From Rhodocyclaceae bacterium (GTDB lineage Bacteria; Pseudomonadota; Gammaproteobacteria; Burkholderiales; Rhodocyclaceae): a stretch of DNA of 64,000 nt. Shown one piece after another: positions 53,938-64,000 of the stretch. Position 1 is the stretch's first letter; every line of letters begins with the position of its first letter. A program made the position numbers and the translations under genes. The stretch is taken from assembly GCA_016791115.1 (NCBI GenBank), contig JAEUNL010000072.1:1-64000 (forward strand). Direction: 5' to 3'. The notes under the pieces are model-generated. The model did no database searches. It saw only the letters and a list, made by a program, of their open reading frames with translations, and was not told the DNA's origin.

Positions 53938-54261
53938 TCAGACGTTGAAGCTCTCGCCGCAGCCGCACTGGTTCTTGACGTTCGGGTTGTTGAACTTGAA
54001 ACCCTCGTTGAGACCTTCGCGCGCGAAATCGAGCTCGGTGCCGTCGATGTAGGGAAGACTCTTCGGATCGACGACCACCTTGACGCCGTTGCATTCGAAC
54101 ACCAAGTCGTCCTGGTCGATTGCATCGACGAATTCGAGCTTGTACGCCATGCCGGAACACCCGGACGTCCTCACGCCGAGCCGCACCCCCACGCCCTTGC
54201 CGCGTTTCGCAAGGAAATTGCTGACATGCTTCGCAGCGCGTTCGGTAATCGTGACCGCCAT
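53938..54261 (-). CDS. iscA: iron-sulfur assembly protein IscA
   Basis: The 107-residue A-type carrier has the three conserved Cys in [12 protein letters not shown] (about 35) and NQCGCGESF (about 99 and 101). [16 protein letters not shown] is the family core. It delivers clusters, mainly [4Fe-4S], to apoproteins. It lies 14 bases after iscU; a 118-base gap follows before hscB. Confidence 0.96.
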   Translation of the reverse strand: MAVTITERAAKHVSNFLAKRGKGVGVRLGVRTSGCSGMAYKLEFVDAIDQDDLVFECNGVKVVVDPKSLPYIDGTELDFAREGLNEGFKFNNPNVKNQCGCGESFNV

Positions 54262-54275
54262 CTGGTTGCCCCTTC

Positions 54276-54698
54276 TCAGGCCGCTGCCGGCGTCTTGCCG
54301 GAATGCTCGTCGGGCCGTTCGCCGTGCTTGTTTCGGTAATCGGTGACCGCCGCCTTGATCGCGTCCTCAGCAAGGATCGAGCAGTGGATCTTGACCGGCG
54401 GCAGCGCAAGCTCCTCGGCGATCGCCGTGTTCCTGATCTCCAGCGCCTGATCGAGCGTCTTTCCCTTCACCCACTCGGTGACCAGCGAACTCGACGCGAT
54501 CGCCGAACCGCAGCCGTAGGTCTTGAACTTGGCGTCCTCGATACGGCCATCCGCGCCGACCTTGATCTGCAGCTTCATCACGTCACCGCAGGCCGGCGCG
54601 CCAACCATGCCGGTGCCCACGGCATCGTCGTCCTTGTCGAATGCGCCGACGTTGCGCGGATTCTCGTAGTGGTCCAGAACCTTTTCACTGTAAGACAT
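54276..54698 (-). CDS. iscU: iron-sulfur cluster scaffold IscU
   Basis: The 140-residue scaffold shows [20 protein letters not shown], cluster Cys in [21 protein letters not shown] and [10 protein letters not shown], and the HscA-binding LPPVK motif. The C-terminus is about ten residues longer than E. coli IscU ([11 protein letters not shown]). Normal operon position after iscS, 27 bases away. Confidence 0.97.
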   Translation of the reverse strand: MSYSEKVLDHYENPRNVGAFDKDDDAVGTGMVGAPACGDVMKLQIKVGADGRIEDAKFKTYGCGSAIASSSLVTEWVKGKTLDQALEIRNTAIAEELALPPVKIHCSILAEDAIKAAVTDYRNKHGERPDEHSGKTPAAA

Positions 54699-54725
54699 GC
54701 GCGTACTCCTGTTTCGTTCCGGCGC

Positions 54726-55937
54726 TCAGTGCGCCGCCCATTGCACGGTATTCAGATCGATGCCGTCCTTGTACATTTCCCAAAGCGGCGACAACTCGCG
54801 CAGCTTGCCGATCTTGCGGTGGAGCAGGTCGACCGTGTAGTCGATTTCCTCCTCCGTCGTGAAGCGGCCGATCGAGAAGCGGATCGAACTGTGTGCCAGT
54901 TCGTCGTTACGGCCGAGCGCACGCAACACGTAGCTCGGCTCGAGGCTGGCCGAGGTACAGGCGGACCCGCTCGACACCGCGACATCCTTGATCGCCATGA
55001 TCAGGGATTCGCCTTCCACGAAATTGAAGCTCACGTTGAGATTGTGCGCCACGCGATGATCGAGGTCGCCATTGACATAGACTTCCTCCATGTCCGACAC
55101 GCCCTTGAGTAGCTTGTCGCGCAGATGCCGGATGCGCACCGACTCGCTCGCCATCTCCTCGCGCGCAAGGCGAAAGGCCTCGCCCATGCCGACGATCTGA
55201 TGCGTCGGCAGCGTCCCGGAGCGCAGGCCGCGCTCGTGGCCGCCGCCGTGCATCTGCGCCTCGAGCCGGATGCGCGGCTTGCGCCGCACGTACAGCGCAC
55301 CGACACCCTTCGGCCCGTAAGTCTTGTGCGCCGAGAAGGACATCAGGTCCACCTTGAGCGCATTGAGGTCGATCACCACCTTGCCGGTTGCTTGCGCCGA
55401 ATCGACGTGGAAGATGATGCCTTTTTCGCGGCAGATTTCGCCAATCTCGGCGATCGGCTGGATCACGCCGATCTCGTTGTTCACGAACATCACCGAGGCG
55501 AGAATCGTGTCGGGGCGCAGTGCCTGCTTGAATTTCTCCATGCTGATCAGCCCGTTGGGCTCCGGATCGAGATACGTCACCTCGAAGCCGTGGCGCTCGA
55601 GTTCGCGGCAGGTATCCAGCACGGCCTTGTGCTCGGTCTTCACGGTAATCAGGTGCTTGCCCTTTCCGGCATAGAAATGCGCCGCACCCTTGATCGCGAG
55701 GTTGTTCGACTCGGTAGCGCCCGATGTCCAGATGATTTCCTTCGGATCTGCACCGACCAGGCTCGCAACCTGCTCGCGCGCGTCCTCGACCGCCTTTTCC
55801 GCCTCCCAGCCGTAGGCATGCGAGCGGCTCGCCGGATTGCCGAAATGCTCGGTCAGGTAGGGAATCATCTTCCCGGCCACGCGCGGATCGACCGGCGTCG
55901 TCGCGGAATAGTCGAGGTAGATCGGAAACTTCAGCAT
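54726..55937 (-). CDS. iscS: cysteine desulfurase IscS
   Basis: The 403-residue PLP enzyme takes sulfur from cysteine for clusters and thio-modified t[19 protein letters not shown], the PLP Lys in [16 protein letters not shown], and the mobile-loop Cys in [21 protein letters not shown] are present. ATG at 55937 follows TGGAGCACGAA; the frame is open to 56015. It comes 25 bases after iscR. Confidence 0.97.
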   Translation of the reverse strand: MLKFPIYLDYSATTPVDPRVAGKMIPYLTEHFGNPASRSHAYGWEAEKAVEDAREQVASLVGADPKEIIWTSGATESNNLAIKGAAHFYAGKGKHLITVKTEHKAVLDTCRELERHGFEVTYLDPEPNGLISMEKFKQALRPDTILASVMFVNNEIGVIQPIAEIGEICREKGIIFHVDSAQATGKVVIDLNALKVDLMSFSAHKTYGPKGVGALYVRRKPRIRLEAQMHGGGHERGLRSGTLPTHQIVGMGEAFRLAREEMASESVRIRHLRDKLLKGVSDMEEVYVNGDLDHRVAHNLNVSFNFVEGESLIMAIKDVAVSSGSACTSASLEPSYVLRALGRNDELAHSSIRFSIGRFTTEEEIDYTVDLLHRKIGKLRELSPLWEMYKDGIDLNTVQWAAH

Positions 55938-55962
55938 TTCGTGCTCCAGTAAATCCCGAATT

Positions 55963-56454
55963 TCAGGCGGACGCAGCAGCCGGTTCGCTCTCGCTTTCGC
56001 GCCGGCGGCGGCCATCGTGCATGATCGTGACGCCCCCCGCCGCCAGGCGCTGCTTCTGCTGCACGACCAGGTCGCCCAGCGATACGCTGTTGAGGTATTC
56101 GAACATCTTCTCGTTGAGCGTCGACCACAGTTCGTGCGTCATGCAGCGGTGCTCGTCCTGGCAATTCTCCTTGCCGCCGCAGGATGTCGCATCGAGCGGT
56201 TCGTCCACCGCGACGATGATCTCCGCCACCGTGATCGTGCCCATCGGCTTGGCAAGGCAGTACCCGCCGCCCGGCCCGCGCACGCTGCCGACGATGCGGT
56301 GCCGGCGCAGCTTTCCGAAAAGTTGCTCCAGATAGGAAAGCGAAATGCGCTGGCGTTCGCTGATGCCGGCAAGCGTTACCGGTCCGTCACCCTGCCGCAA
56401 GGCCAGATCGATCATCGCGGTCACCGCGAAGCGCCCCTTGGTCGTCAGTCTCAT
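55963..56454 (-). CDS. iscR: Rrf2-family regulator IscR
   Basis: The 163-residue [2Fe-2S] regulator represses the isc operon when clusters are plentiful. The winged helix reads [20 protein letters not shown] and [19 protein letters not shown]. Cluster ligands are in [18 protein letters not shown] (three Cys and a nearby His). The start at 56454 has GAGGTGGGAC before it; an open frame extends to 56520. A candidate IscR site lies 80 bases upstream. Confidence 0.96.
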   Translation of the reverse strand: MRLTTKGRFAVTAMIDLALRQGDGPVTLAGISERQRISLSYLEQLFGKLRRHRIVGSVRGPGGGYCLAKPMGTITVAEIIVAVDEPLDATSCGGKENCQDEHRCMTHELWSTLNEKMFEYLNSVSLGDLVVQQKQRLAAGGVTIMHDGRRRRESESEPAAASA

Positions 56455-56533
56455 GTCCCACCTCGCCTGGCCTGCGCCATCAAAGTTGCCCTTCCGAGCC
56501 CGGGTGAAACTCCGCATCACGCCGAGCGAGCCA

Positions 56534-56558
56534 ATACCTTAGCTGTTCGCTCAACTAT
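56534..56558. promoter_or_regulatory. candidate IscR type-1 binding site in the iscR promoter region
   Basis: Read on either strand, the 25 bases from ATACC to CTAT at 56534-56558 match the ends (ATA and TAT, with S-Y-Y/R-R-S neighbours) and 18 of 25 positions of the enterobacterial type-1 IscR consensus as I recall it. The site lies between the cysE stop and the iscR start, where autoregulation would act. The inner bases deviate, so the call is tentative. Confidence 0.45.
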
Positions 56559-56574
56559 ACGAATCCCGAACGAT

Positions 56575-57327
56575 TCAGTCAACTATTTTCGACAGGTACT
56601 TCGGGTCGAACTTGTCCGCCGTGGCGAGTTCGTCGCTGCACGGAACGCCGGACTGTTCCAGACGCCGCACCAGCGCCTCGATGCGGCGGTCGGTCTCGAC
56701 CGCGTGGTCGAGCAGGCCGTGCAGCGCCACCGATAACGGATCGTCGTCGCTGCGCGTGACGGCGTAGGCGGAAAAACCCATCTTCTCGGCCTTCTCCTCG
56801 CGCACCTGGTCGCGCTCCGACTCGATGATGCGCGCCGGGATGCCGACCGCCGTGGCGCGCGGCGGCACATCCCGCACCACCACCGCGTTCGAGCCGACCT
56901 TGGCGCCCGCGGCCACGGTGATCGGACCGAGCACCTTGGCCCCGGCCCCGATCACGACGCCCTGCTCCAGCGTCGGATGGCGCTTGCCTTTGTTCCACGA
57001 GGTGCCGCCCAGCGTCACGCCGTGATAGAGCGTGCAGTCGTCGCCGATCTCGGCGGTTTCGCCGATCACCACCCCCATGCCGTGATCGATGAAGAAGCGC
57101 CGGCCGATGGTCGCGCCGGGATGGATCTCGATCCCGGTCAGCCAGCGCGCGAAGTGCGACACGAACCGGCCCAGCCATTTCAGGCCGGCGGACCAGCACA
57201 CGTGGGCAAACCGGTGCAGGATCAGCGCATGCACGCCCGGATAACAGGTGAGCACCTCCCACGTCGAACGCGCGGCGGGGTCGCGCTCGAATACGCAGGA
57301 GATGTCTTCACGCAGACGGCTGAACAT
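56575..57327 (-). CDS. cysE: serine O-acetyltransferase
   Basis: The 250-residue enzyme makes O-acetylserine for cysteine synthesis. The left-handed beta-helix shows [54 protein letters not shown] and [22 protein letters not shown] at 57327 with AGAGGAAACCGC before it was chosen; the frame is open to 57471. It is directly upstream of iscR on the same strand, so cysteine supply and Fe-S assembly genes are adjacent, a layout seen in other betaproteobacteria. Confidence 0.96.
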   Translation of the reverse strand: MFSRLREDISCVFERDPAARSTWEVLTCYPGVHALILHRFAHVCWSAGLKWLGRFVSHFARWLTGIEIHPGATIGRRFFIDHGMGVVIGETAEIGDDCTLYHGVTLGGTSWNKGKRHPTLEQGVVIGAGAKVLGPITVAAGAKVGSNAVVVRDVPPRATAVGIPARIIESERDQVREEKAEKMGFSAYAVTRSDDDPLSVALHGLLDHAVETDRRIEALVRRLEQSGVPCSDELATADKFDPKYLSKIVD

Positions 57328-57382
57328 GCGGTTTCCTCTGGCTTTTCGGGTTCGTTTCGGCCGGGCCGAATTTCCTACTATT

Positions 57383-58135
57383 TTAGTCCGGTTTGCGCTG
57401 CGGCTGTTCCAGCGCGCTGAGGATGCCGCGCAGGATCGCCACCTCTTCCCGCTCGATGCGCGCCCGGGCAAACAGGCGCCGCAGGCGCGGTATCAGGCGC
57501 TTCGGCGAGGCCGGGTCGAGGAATCCACTGCCGATCGAGGCCCGCTCGAAATGCGCCACGAGGCGTTCGACGTCCTCGTGCGGCGCGGGCTGGCCTTCGC
57601 CCGCCACGGGCGGCGGCGCACCCGGGGCAGCCGCCGCCTGGCGCAATTCATAGGCCAGGATCTGCACCGCCGACGCGAGATTGAGCGAGGAGTACGCCGG
57701 ATTTGCCGGGATCATCACCGGCATGTGGCACAGCGCCACCTCGTCGTTGGACAGGCCGGAGGTTTCGTTGCCGAACACCAGAGCCACCTCACCCTGACGC
57801 GACGCGGCGACCAGCTCCGCCGCCGCGTCGCGGGCCCAGCGGGTGGGCGTCGACAATTCGCGGCGCCGCGCGGTGACGGCCGCCACCAGCACGCAGCCGT
57901 CGAGCGCCTTCGCCAAGGAATCGGTCACGCAGGCATGGACCAGGACGTCTTCCGCGCCGGAGGCGCGGGCGATCGCCTCGTCGCTGGGAAAGTGTCGCGG
58001 ACTGACGAGCCACAGGCGCGACAGCCCCATGGTTTTCATTGCGCGCGCCGCGCCGCCGATGTTGCCGGGATGGCTGGCATGCGACAGCACCACGCGCACC
58101 CGTTCGAGAGGGTCGAGCGACAAGCCGTGATCCAT
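57383..58135 (-). CDS. trmJ: tRNA (cytidine/uridine-32-2'-O)-methyltransferase TrmJ
   Basis: The 250-residue SPOUT-family enzyme methylates position 32 of several tRNAs. [36 protein letters not shown] and [13 protein letters not shown] form the knotted SAM site. The C-terminal helical extension with [16 protein letters not shown] is typical of TrmJ. It precedes cysE by 55 bases on the same strand and diverges from suhB. Confidence 0.95.
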   Translation of the reverse strand: MDHGLSLDPLERVRVVLSHASHPGNIGGAARAMKTMGLSRLWLVSPRHFPSDEAIARASGAEDVLVHACVTDSLAKALDGCVLVAAVTARRRELSTPTRWARDAAAELVAASRQGEVALVFGNETSGLSNDEVALCHMPVMIPANPAYSSLNLASAVQILAYELRQAAAAPGAPPPVAGEGQPAPHEDVERLVAHFERASIGSGFLDPASPKRLIPRLRRLFARARIEREEVAILRGILSALEQPQRKPD

Positions 58136-58214
58136 CCTTTAGAATGTCGCCCTTTCCAGCGCATCCACCCGATCGTCGGGACCGGATGCAACGTTCCTTG
58201 AAGAATCCGATCCC

Positions 58215-59021
58215 ATGCACCCAGCCATCACCATAGCGGTCAAGGCCGCGCGCCGCGCCGGCAGCATCATCAATCGCGCCTCGACCGACATCGACATGAT
58301 CAAGGTCAGCAGCAAGCGACAGAACGATTTCGTCACCGAGGTCGACAAAGCGGCGGAAGCCGCGATCATCGACGTGCTGCGCGAGGCGTATCCGGATCAC
58401 GCGATTCTAGCAGAGGAGTCCGGCGCCTCCGCCGGGCGCGGCGACTCGGAATTCCAGTGGATCATCGATCCGCTCGACGGCACCACCAACTTCATCCACG
58501 GCTTTCCGCAATTTGCGGTGTCGATCGCGCTCGCCCACAAGGGACAGATCCAGCAGGCGGTGGTGTTCGACCCCTCGCGCAACGAGCTGTTCACCGCCAG
58601 CAAGGGCCGCGGCGCCTTCCTCAACGAAAAACGCATCCGCGTCTCGAAGCGCACCAAGCTCGAGGAATCGCTGATCGGCACCGGATTCCCGTTCCGCGTG
58701 TGGGACCACGTTGACGCCTACCTGGCGATGTTCCGCGACCTGATGCAGAAGACGGCCGGCCTGCGCCGCCCCGGCGCTGCCGCGCTCGACCTCGCGTACG
58801 TCGCTTGCGGGCGGCTCGACGGCTTCTTCGAGATCGGCCTGTCGCCGTGGGACATGGCCGGCGGCGCACTGCTGATCACCGAGGCCGGCGGCCTGATCGG
58901 CGATTTGCGCGGCGAGGCCAACTGGCTGCACGGCGGCAACCTGGTCGCCGGCAATCCGAAGATCTTCGCCCAGATCCTGCAGTCGATCGAGCCGCACCTG
59001 ACACCCGCGCTGCGCGGGTAG
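58215..59021 (+). CDS. suhB: inositol-1-monophosphatase SuhB
   Basis: The 268-residue Mg2+-dependent phosphatase has EESGAS, the metal site [16 protein letters not shown] and the C-terminal [15 protein letters not shown]. Besides inositol phosphate hydrolysis, SuhB takes part in rRNA transcription antitermination in E. coli; either role may apply here. It is followed 4 bases later by a membrane methyltransferase-like gene. Confidence 0.95.
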   Translation: MHPAITIAVKAARRAGSIINRASTDIDMIKVSSKRQNDFVTEVDKAAEAAIIDVLREAYPDHAILAEESGASAGRGDSEFQWIIDPLDGTTNFIHGFPQFAVSIALAHKGQIQQAVVFDPSRNELFTASKGRGAFLNEKRIRVSKRTKLEESLIGTGFPFRVWDHVDAYLAMFRDLMQKTAGLRRPGAAALDLAYVACGRLDGFFEIGLSPWDMAGGALLITEAGGLIGDLRGEANWLHGGNLVAGNPKIFAQILQSIEPHLTPALRG

Positions 59022-59025
59022 AACC

Positions 59026-59673
59026 ATGCCGGACTGGCTGATCGCGCAACTGCCGCTGGCGGCGGCGTGGATCGGCTACGCGGCACTGCATTCGCTGCTT
59101 GCCGCGCTCGGCGTGAAGCATGTCGTCGAGTGCCGGCTGCCCGGCTCCACGCGCTGGTACAGGATGGCGTACAACCTGATTGCGCTCATCCTCCTGGCGC
59201 CTGTTCTGGCGCTGGCTTACACCACACCCGGCCCGGTGCTGTGGCAATGGTCCGGCGCCGGCGCGTGGGTCGCCCGCGCGCTGATGCTCGCCGCAGCCAT
59301 CGGCTTCGCGGTTTCGCTGCGCGACTACGACATCCCGGCCTTCCTGGGCCTGCGCCAGATGCGCGAACATGCACACGGCACCGGCGAGCCACCGTTCCAT
59401 ATCGGCGCCCTGCATCGTCATCTGCGCCATCCGTGGTATGCATTCGGCCTCGTCCTCGCCTGGACACAGACCATGACTGCGGCCTGGCTGGTGTCGAGCG
59501 TGGCGATCACCCTCTACTTCGTGCTCGGATCGCGCCTGGAGGAAGCCAAACTCATCGCGCTCTACGGCGAGAGCTACCGCCGGTATCGCGCGCAGGTGCC
59601 GGCCTTCCTACCCGTGCCGGGGCGCAGCCTGAGCGCCGAAGCCGCTGCTGCACTGGAGAATTTTCCACCCTGA
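59026..59673 (+). CDS. membrane protein of the NnrU / isoprenylcysteine-type methyltransferase group
   Basis: The 215-residue protein has about five hydrophobic segments and ends in the pattern LRHPWYAFGLVLAW, YFVLGSRLEEAKLIALYG, SYRRYRAQVPAFLP. This is the SAM-binding C-terminal signature of phospholipid/isoprenylcysteine methyltransferases and of NnrU-like proteins. The substrate is not known. It starts 4 bases after suhB, so the two are co-transcribed. The last residues are Ala-rich. Confidence 0.82.
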   Translation: MPDWLIAQLPLAAAWIGYAALHSLLAALGVKHVVECRLPGSTRWYRMAYNLIALILLAPVLALAYTTPGPVLWQWSGAGAWVARALMLAAAIGFAVSLRDYDIPAFLGLRQMREHAHGTGEPPFHIGALHRHLRHPWYAFGLVLAWTQTMTAAWLVSSVAITLYFVLGSRLEEAKLIALYGESYRRYRAQVPAFLPVPGRSLSAEAAAALENFPP

Positions 59674-59679
59674 GCAGGC

Positions 59680-59791
59680 CCGGAGGGCGCATGGTTCGGC
59701 GCCCTGCAGGCATGCCGGCCGGGACGCCGCATGGATCAAGACGTTTCGGCGTGGCGTCGCCAGAAGGTCCAGTTTGCGCGCCTTCCAGGCC
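59680..59791. repeat. dispersed palindromic repeat, copy 5 (diverged)
   Basis: CCGGAGGGCGCATGG at the left and TGCGCGCCTTCCAGG at the right are inverted relatives with several mismatches. CAGGCATGCCGGCCGGGACGC and a second CCGCATGGATC lie inside. It fills the gap between convergent genes. Confidence 0.6.
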
Positions 59792-59800
59792 GATTCAACC

Positions 59801-60424
59801 TTACGGCCAGCTCGGTACCGACCAGCCGCGCCACACTGCCACCAGCCGCAATCCCGCCACCAGCGCCGCGGAGGCGAACAACGCCACCACCGGCGGCGCC
59901 GCCAGCGCGTCGAGCAGCAGGTACCCCCACGCACCGACGAAGGCGCACAGCGCATACGGCCTGTGGTCGCGGAACACGTAGGGAATCTCGTTGCAGATCA
60001 CGTCGCGCAGCACGCCGCCGAACACGCCGGTGATCACGCCCATCAGCGCGGAAACGAACATCGGCATGCCCATGTCGTGCGCCAGGCCGACGCCGGTGGC
60101 CGAAAACAGGCCGAGTCCCAGCGCGTCCGGAATCAGCATTGCGCGCTCGGTGATGCGATGGTGTCGCGCTTGCAGTAGCGGCACCGCGACCAGCGACAGC
60201 CCGAACACCAGCCACACATAGGCCTGGTGCTCGACCCAGAAGAAGGGTCGCCGGTCGAGCAGGATGTCGCGCACCGTACCGCCGCCGAACGCGGTGATGA
60301 ACGCGACGGCGAACACGCCGACCACGTCCATGCGTTTGCGCGCCGCCTCCATGCAGCCGGACACCGCGAAGGCGATGGTCGCGGCAAATTCGATGGCGCT
60401 GATCAGTAGCTGGAGTCGGGACAC
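59801..60424 (-). CDS. TRIC-type (UPF0126/YicG) membrane channel family protein
   Basis: The 207-residue protein has about seven hydrophobic helices and two internal repeats, each with a GGG-x-x-RD motif (FGGGTVRDILLDRRPFFW and FGGVLRDVICNEIP). This is the signature of the bacterial trimeric intracellular cation channel/UPF0126 family. GTG at 60424 is the likely start. It follows the TerC-type gene by 19 bases, so it probably shares the Mn2+-riboswitch-controlled transcript; that is inference. Confidence 0.9.
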   Translation of the reverse strand: MSRLQLLISAIEFAATIAFAVSGCMEAARKRMDVVGVFAVAFITAFGGGTVRDILLDRRPFFWVEHQAYVWLVFGLSLVAVPLLQARHHRITERAMLIPDALGLGLFSATGVGLAHDMGMPMFVSALMGVITGVFGGVLRDVICNEIPYVFRDHRPYALCAFVGAWGYLLLDALAAPPVVALFASAALVAGLRLVAVWRGWSVPSWP

Positions 60425-60443
60425 CGCGCCATTTTAGGGCGGA

Positions 60444-61337
60444 TCAGAGCACCTCGCGCGAAACCGGGGGATGGCGGCCTACCAGCGGCGTGTAGAGCAT
60501 CAGCACGAAGGGAATCCAGCCGAGCCACATCACCAGATCGATCAACTCGTGCGGAATGCTGATGACACCCTCGGGGTAGTAGCGCGCGTCGACGTATTCC
60601 TCGATCCAGTTGAAAACCGCCAGCCACACCATCAGGAAGCCGAGGCACACCGCTTCGGCATTGATCCGCGTGCGCACGCGCGCCAGCAGGGGCGGCAGCA
60701 GCACGATGCCGACGCAAAACGCCGTCAGCGCCAGGCGCCAGCCGTGATGCTCGGGGAAGAACGATCCAAACGCCTGCTCCGCCGAAATCATCTTCGCGGC
60801 CGTCCATCCGAGCACCCCCGCCCCGAGCAGGATGATCGATGGGAAGCGCTCCACCCAATGCAGGATCATGGTGCTGCCCAGCATGACGATCGGAATGCTC
60901 ACCAGCAGGCCGATCACCACCAGCAGGAAGCTGCCGTGTGCGGCACCGGCCACGGCAAGCACGTTGTCCACGCCCATCACCGCATCGGCGATCACGATGG
61001 TGGTCAGCGCCCCGCGCAGCGTGGTCGCGGCGGGATGGGACGCCCCCTCTGCGCTCCCACCCGACGGCACGGCCAGCTTCCAGGCGATCCAGATCAGCGC
61101 CAGGCCGCCGACCAGCAGGAAACCCGGGATGCGCAGCAGCCACACCACCGCCATCGTCAGCACCGCCCGCACCACCACGGCGCCGACCGCGCCCCAGAAA
61201 ACGGCTTTCTTCTGCAGATGGGCGGGCAGGCCGCGCGCCGCGAGGCCGATGACGATGGCGTTGTCACCGGCGAGCACCAGGTCGATCAGGATGATGGCCA
61301 GCAGGGCCGAGAAGAATTCGGGCGAGAAAATTTCCAT
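60444..61337 (-). CDS. TerC family integral membrane protein (YjbE type, probable Mn2+ export)
   Basis: The 297-residue protein has about eight membrane segments and the TerC signature ([22 protein letters not shown], and [19 protein letters not shown]) with conserved Asp residues for metal passage. ATG at 61337 was chosen over 61415 by family and GGGAG spacing. The leader carries a yybP-ykoY riboswitch, which in other bacteria senses Mn2+ and controls TerC/Alx-type exporters. The gene heads a unit with the TRIC-family protein. Confidence 0.92.
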   Translation of the reverse strand: MEIFSPEFFSALLAIILIDLVLAGDNAIVIGLAARGLPAHLQKKAVFWGAVGAVVVRAVLTMAVVWLLRIPGFLLVGGLALIWIAWKLAVPSGGSAEGASHPAATTLRGALTTIVIADAVMGVDNVLAVAGAAHGSFLLVVIGLLVSIPIVMLGSTMILHWVERFPSIILLGAGVLGWTAAKMISAEQAFGSFFPEHHGWRLALTAFCVGIVLLPPLLARVRTRINAEAVCLGFLMVWLAVFNWIEEYVDARYYPEGVISIPHELIDLVMWLGWIPFVLMLYTPLVGRHPPVSREVL

Positions 61338-61384
61338 ATCGGGCGGACTCCCATGCGATCGAAAAACGCCGGAAGCGAAGCGCA

Positions 61385-61540
61385 CCTGGGAAACGGGACC
61401 TCGACCGACGGTCAAGGTCTTGCGCGCGCATCATGCGAAGCGCCCGCGCGGCCGGAGCGAATGCCCGTGATGACGACCTGCGCGGCAGCGGCGCCGTTCG
61501 ACAGACCCGACCCGCCTGCACTACTCCCCTTGGGGTGGCC
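61385..61540 (-). ncRNA. yybP-ykoY (manganese) riboswitch
   Basis: Read on the minus strand the leader of the TerC-type gene contains CCCCAAGGGGAGTAGTGC, then GTCGTCATCACGGGC, and GCAAGACCTTGACC followed by GGTCGAGGTC. The conserved GGGGAGTAG, the CGTCATCA segment and the AAGACCTTG hairpin are the hallmarks of the yybP-ykoY family, in the expected order. The 3' boundary is approximate; about 45 bases separate it from the start codon. Mn2+ binding should raise expression of the exporter. Confidence 0.82.
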
Positions 61541-61627
61541 AGATATGACCACAGGCGCGGCGCGATGTCCACCCCGCCGCACCGCGACGCGCAAGTACAA
61601 TCACGCCTTTTCCGCCGTCCGCCGCGC

Positions 61628-64000
61628 ATGCTCACCGAAGCCGAACTTGCCCGCCACACGCCGATGATGCAGCAGTACCTTCGACTGAAGGCGCAGCATC
61701 CCGGCCTGCTGCTGTTCTACCGCATGGGCGACTTCTACGAGCTGTTCTTCGAAGACGCGCAGAAGGCTGCGCGCCTGCTCGACATCACGCTCACCGCGCG
61801 CGGCCAGTCGGCCGGCCAGCCGATTCCGATGGCCGGCGTACCGTTCCATGCCGCCGAGCAGTACCTCGCCAAACTGGTGAAGCTCGGCGAGTCGGTCGTC
61901 ATCTGCGAGCAAATCGGCGATCCGGCGGCCAGCAAGGGTCCGGTCGAGCGTGCGGTCGCGCGCATCGTCACGCCCGGCACGCTGACCGACTCCGCCCTGC
62001 TCGACGACCGGCGCGACGCGCTGCTGCTGGCGCTCAACGCCCAGCGCGGCCGCACCGGGCTGGCCTGGCTCAATCTTGCCAACGGCGACCTGCGTCTGAT
62101 GGAAATCGACAGCGCCCTGCTGCCCGCCCAGCTCGAGCGGCTGCGCCCGGCCGAGGTGCTGGCGCCCGACACGCTGCCGCTCGCCCTGCTCGAAACGCCG
62201 GGCCTGGCGGCACGCCGCCTCGCCGACTGGCAGTTCGACAGCGAATCTGGCGAGCGGCAGCTTGTCCAGCATTTCGGCACGCGCGACCTGGCCGGATTCG
62301 GCATCGAGGATGCACCGCTCGCACTCGGTTGCGCCGGTGCGTTGATCGACTATGCGCGCACCACGCAACAGCAGGCGTTGCGCCACGTCACCGGCATCCG
62401 GCTCGAACGCGAAGGCGAGTTCCTGCGCCTCGACGCCAACACGCGGCGCAATCTCGAAATCACCGAAACGCTGCGCGGCGAGCCGGCACCGACGCTGCTC
62501 TCGCTCCTCGACACCTGCGCGACCAGCATGGGCTCGCGCTGGCTGCGCCATGCGCTGCACCACCCGACCGCCGCGCGCATGGAGCCGGGCCTGCGCCACG
62601 AGGCTGTCGCAGAGCTGATCGGAGACGCCGGCAACGGTCCGTGGCGTGCCCTGCGCGACGGCCTGCGCACGATCGCCGACGTCGAGCGCATCACGTCCCG
62701 CATCGCGCTGAAGAGCGCCCGTCCGCGCGACCTCGCCAGCCTGCGCGATTCGCTCGCCGCGCTGGCGCCGCTGCGAACCGCGCTTTACTGCCCGGCCGCC
62801 GCCCTGCTCGGCGGCATTGCACGGGACATCGCACCGCCACAAGAGGCGATCGACCTGCTCGCTCGCGCAATCAAGCCGGAACCATCTGCACTGCTGCGCG
62901 AAGGCGGCGTGATCGCCGAGGGTTTCGATGCCGACCTCGACGAGCTGCGCGGCATCCAGTCCAACTGCGGCGCGTTCCTGATGGAACTGGAAGCGCGCGA
63001 ACGCGAACGCACCGGTATCGCCAACCTGCGCGTCGAATACAACCGCGTGCACGGCTTCTATATCGAGGTTTCCCATGCCAATGCGGGTCGTGTGCCCGAC
63101 GACTACCGCCGCCGCCAGACGCTGAAAAACGCTGAGCGCTACATCACGCCGGAACTCAAGGCCTTCGAGGACAAGGCGCTCTCGGCCAACGAACGCGCAT
63201 TGGCGCGCGAGAAGCTGCTCTACGAAGAAGTACTCGATGCGCTCGCGTCCCACATTCCGCAGTTGCAGCGCGTCGCGCGTGCGCTGGCGCTGCTCGACGG
63301 ACTGTGCGCCTTCGCCGAGTGCGCCCTGCGCCACGGCTGGTGCCGGCCCGATTTCTCCGACGCGCCGGGCCTCGACATCCGCGGCGGCCGCCACCCGATC
63401 GTCGAACGGCAGGTCGACACCTTCATTGCCAACGATTGCGCATTGGCGCCGACTCGCCGCATGTTGCTGATCACCGGTCCGAACATGGGCGGCAAGTCGA
63501 CCTACATGCGCCAGGTCGCCCTGATTGCGCTGCTCGCCCATTGCGGCAGCTTCGTGCCGGCGGACAGCGTGCGCATCGGCCCGATCGACGCCATCTTCAC
63601 GCGCATCGGCGCTTCGGACGACCTCGCCTCCGGCCGCTCGACCTTCATGGTCGAGATGACCGAGGCTGCCGCCATCCTCCACGGCGCCACTGAATACAGC
63701 CTGGTATTGATGGACGAAATCGGGCGCGGCACCTCGACCTTCGACGGCCTCGCGCTGGCCTTCGCGATTGCACGCCACCTGCTCGAGAAGAATCGCTGTC
63801 ATACGCTGTTTGCCACGCACTACTTCGAACTGACGCGGCTGGCGCACGACTATCCGGAATGCGCCAACGTGCATCTCGATGCGGTCGAGCACGGCCACAC
63901 CATCGTCTTCATGCACGCGGTCGAGGACGGACCGGCGAGCCAGAGCTATGGCATCGAAGTCGCCGCGCTGGCAGGCATTCCCGGCACCGTAGTGCGCGAA
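61628..64000 (+). CDS. mutS: DNA mismatch repair protein MutS, 3' end outside the window
   Basis: 791 codons are visible of a protein usually about 850-880 residues long. [21 protein letters not shown] with GDFYELF (the mismatch-stacking Phe and Glu), [13 protein letters not shown], Walker [17 protein letters not shown] (about 617), [19 protein letters not shown] and FATHYFEL are all in place. ATG at 61628 ([13 protein letters not shown]) is the family start. It diverges from the riboswitch-controlled TerC unit. The missing part is the C-terminal dimerisation end. Confidence 0.97.
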   Translation, partial: MLTEAELARHTPMMQQYLRLKAQHPGLLLFYRMGDFYELFFEDAQKAARLLDITLTARGQSAGQPIPMAGVPFHAAEQYLAKLVKLGESVVICEQIGDPAASKGPVERAVARIVTPGTLTDSALLDDRRDALLLALNAQRGRTGLAWLNLANGDLRLMEIDSALLPAQLERLRPAEVLAPDTLPLALLETPGLAARRLADWQFDSESGERQLVQHFGTRDLAGFGIEDAPLALGCAGALIDYARTTQQQALRHVTGIRLEREGEFLRLDANTRRNLEITETLRGEPAPTLLSLLDTCATSMGSRWLRHALHHPTAARMEPGLRHEAVAELIGDAGNGPWRALRDGLRTIADVERITSRIALKSARPRDLASLRDSLAALAPLRTALYCPAAALLGGIARDIAPPQEAIDLLARAIKPEPSALLREGGVIAEGFDADLDELRGIQSNCGAFLMELEARERERTGIANLRVEYNRVHGFYIEVSHANAGRVPDDYRRRQTLKNAERYITPELKAFEDKALSANERALAREKLLYEEVLDALASHIPQLQRVARALALLDGLCAFAECALRHGWCRPDFSDAPGLDIRGGRHPIVERQVDTFIANDCALAPTRRMLLITGPNMGGKSTYMRQVALIALLAHCGSFVPADSVRIGPIDAIFTRIGASDDLASGRSTFMVEMTEAAAILHGATEYSLVLMDEIGRGTSTFDGLALAFAIARHLLEKNRCHTLFATHYFELTRLAHDYPECANVHLDAVEHGHTIVFMHAVEDGPASQSYGIEVAALAGIPGTVVRE

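Noticed and set aside
61601-63916. 771-residue open frame on the minus strand opposite mutS
   Set aside because: It is exactly antisense to mutS, whose motifs are intact. High GC content leaves long open antisense frames, and the translation is rich in Arg/Gly/Ala/Gln without any family motif.

Overview
The window is high-GC DNA with tightly packed genes, many of them overlapping by 1 to 8 bases. It looks like a betaproteobacterium of the Rhodocyclales / Azoarcus-Thauera-Aromatoleum type. The evidence is a catechol meta-cleavage operon, a complete isc operon of proteobacterial layout, polyhydroxyalkanoate and neutral-lipid genes, an Azoarcus-like group I intron, and the general house-keeping gene set. 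The taxonomic call is an inference from gene content; no 16S gene is present.

Layout. 1-4859 (minus strand) is a catechol meta-cleavage operon: catechol 2,3-dioxygenase, 2-hydroxymuconic semialdehyde dehydrogenase, a BphK-like glutathione transferase, 2-oxopent-4-enoate hydratase, 4-oxalocrotonate decarboxylase and the start of 4-oxalocrotonate tautomerase. A divergent LysR regulator (4993-5928) has a T-N11-A palindrome at its start. 6039-7800 holds two genes of unknown function; one resembles the N-terminal half of an ISL3 transposase without its zinc ribbons. 8113-12281 holds storage-lipid genes (PHA-system protein, acyl-CoA-binding protein, wax ester synthase/DGAT) and the hyi-glxR pair. 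12760-13070 is a tRNA-Leu(UAA) gene split by a 226-nt group I intron. 13290-17400 has a DUF1223 protein, an AcuI-type reductase, a decayed RAYT transposase and an internally deleted IS4-like element.

17398-26103 is house-keeping: a LapA-like protein, radA, alr, lplT, two TPM-domain proteins with lemA, a type-4 uracil-DNA glycosylase, rimI and tsaB. 26253-32300 is a signalling cluster: an HTH-REC protein, a kinase-like protein lacking the phospho-acceptor His, two stand-alone REC proteins, a CHASE-PAS-LOV-PAS histidine kinase (a probable blue-light receptor) and an unknown protein. 33142-35237 is ompR-envZ. 35273-42464 has a truncated haemoglobin, a host-attachment/baeRF-like protein, ispD-ispF-thpR, a MgtC/DUF4010 membrane protein, the three-gene AmmeMemoRadiSam operon and a MazG-like protein.

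42477-50426 has a REC-TPR protein, a small exported protein, mfd, a DAHP synthase gene and serB. 50468-57327 is iscR-iscS-iscU-iscA-hscB-hscA-fdx-iscX followed by a MAPEG-family gene, with cysE upstream of iscR on the same strand. 57383-61337 has trmJ, suhB, a methyltransferase-like membrane protein, and a TerC-type protein plus a TRIC-family channel behind a yybP-ykoY (Mn2+) riboswitch. mutS starts at 61628 and runs off the window.

Intergenic regions carry at least five, perhaps six, copies of a palindromic repeat of about 100 bp that begins near CGCATGGA and ends near TCCATGCG. The items most worth attention are the intron-split tRNA-Leu, the LOV/pseudokinase cluster, the ISL3-derived protein and its neighbour, and the dispersed repeat family.
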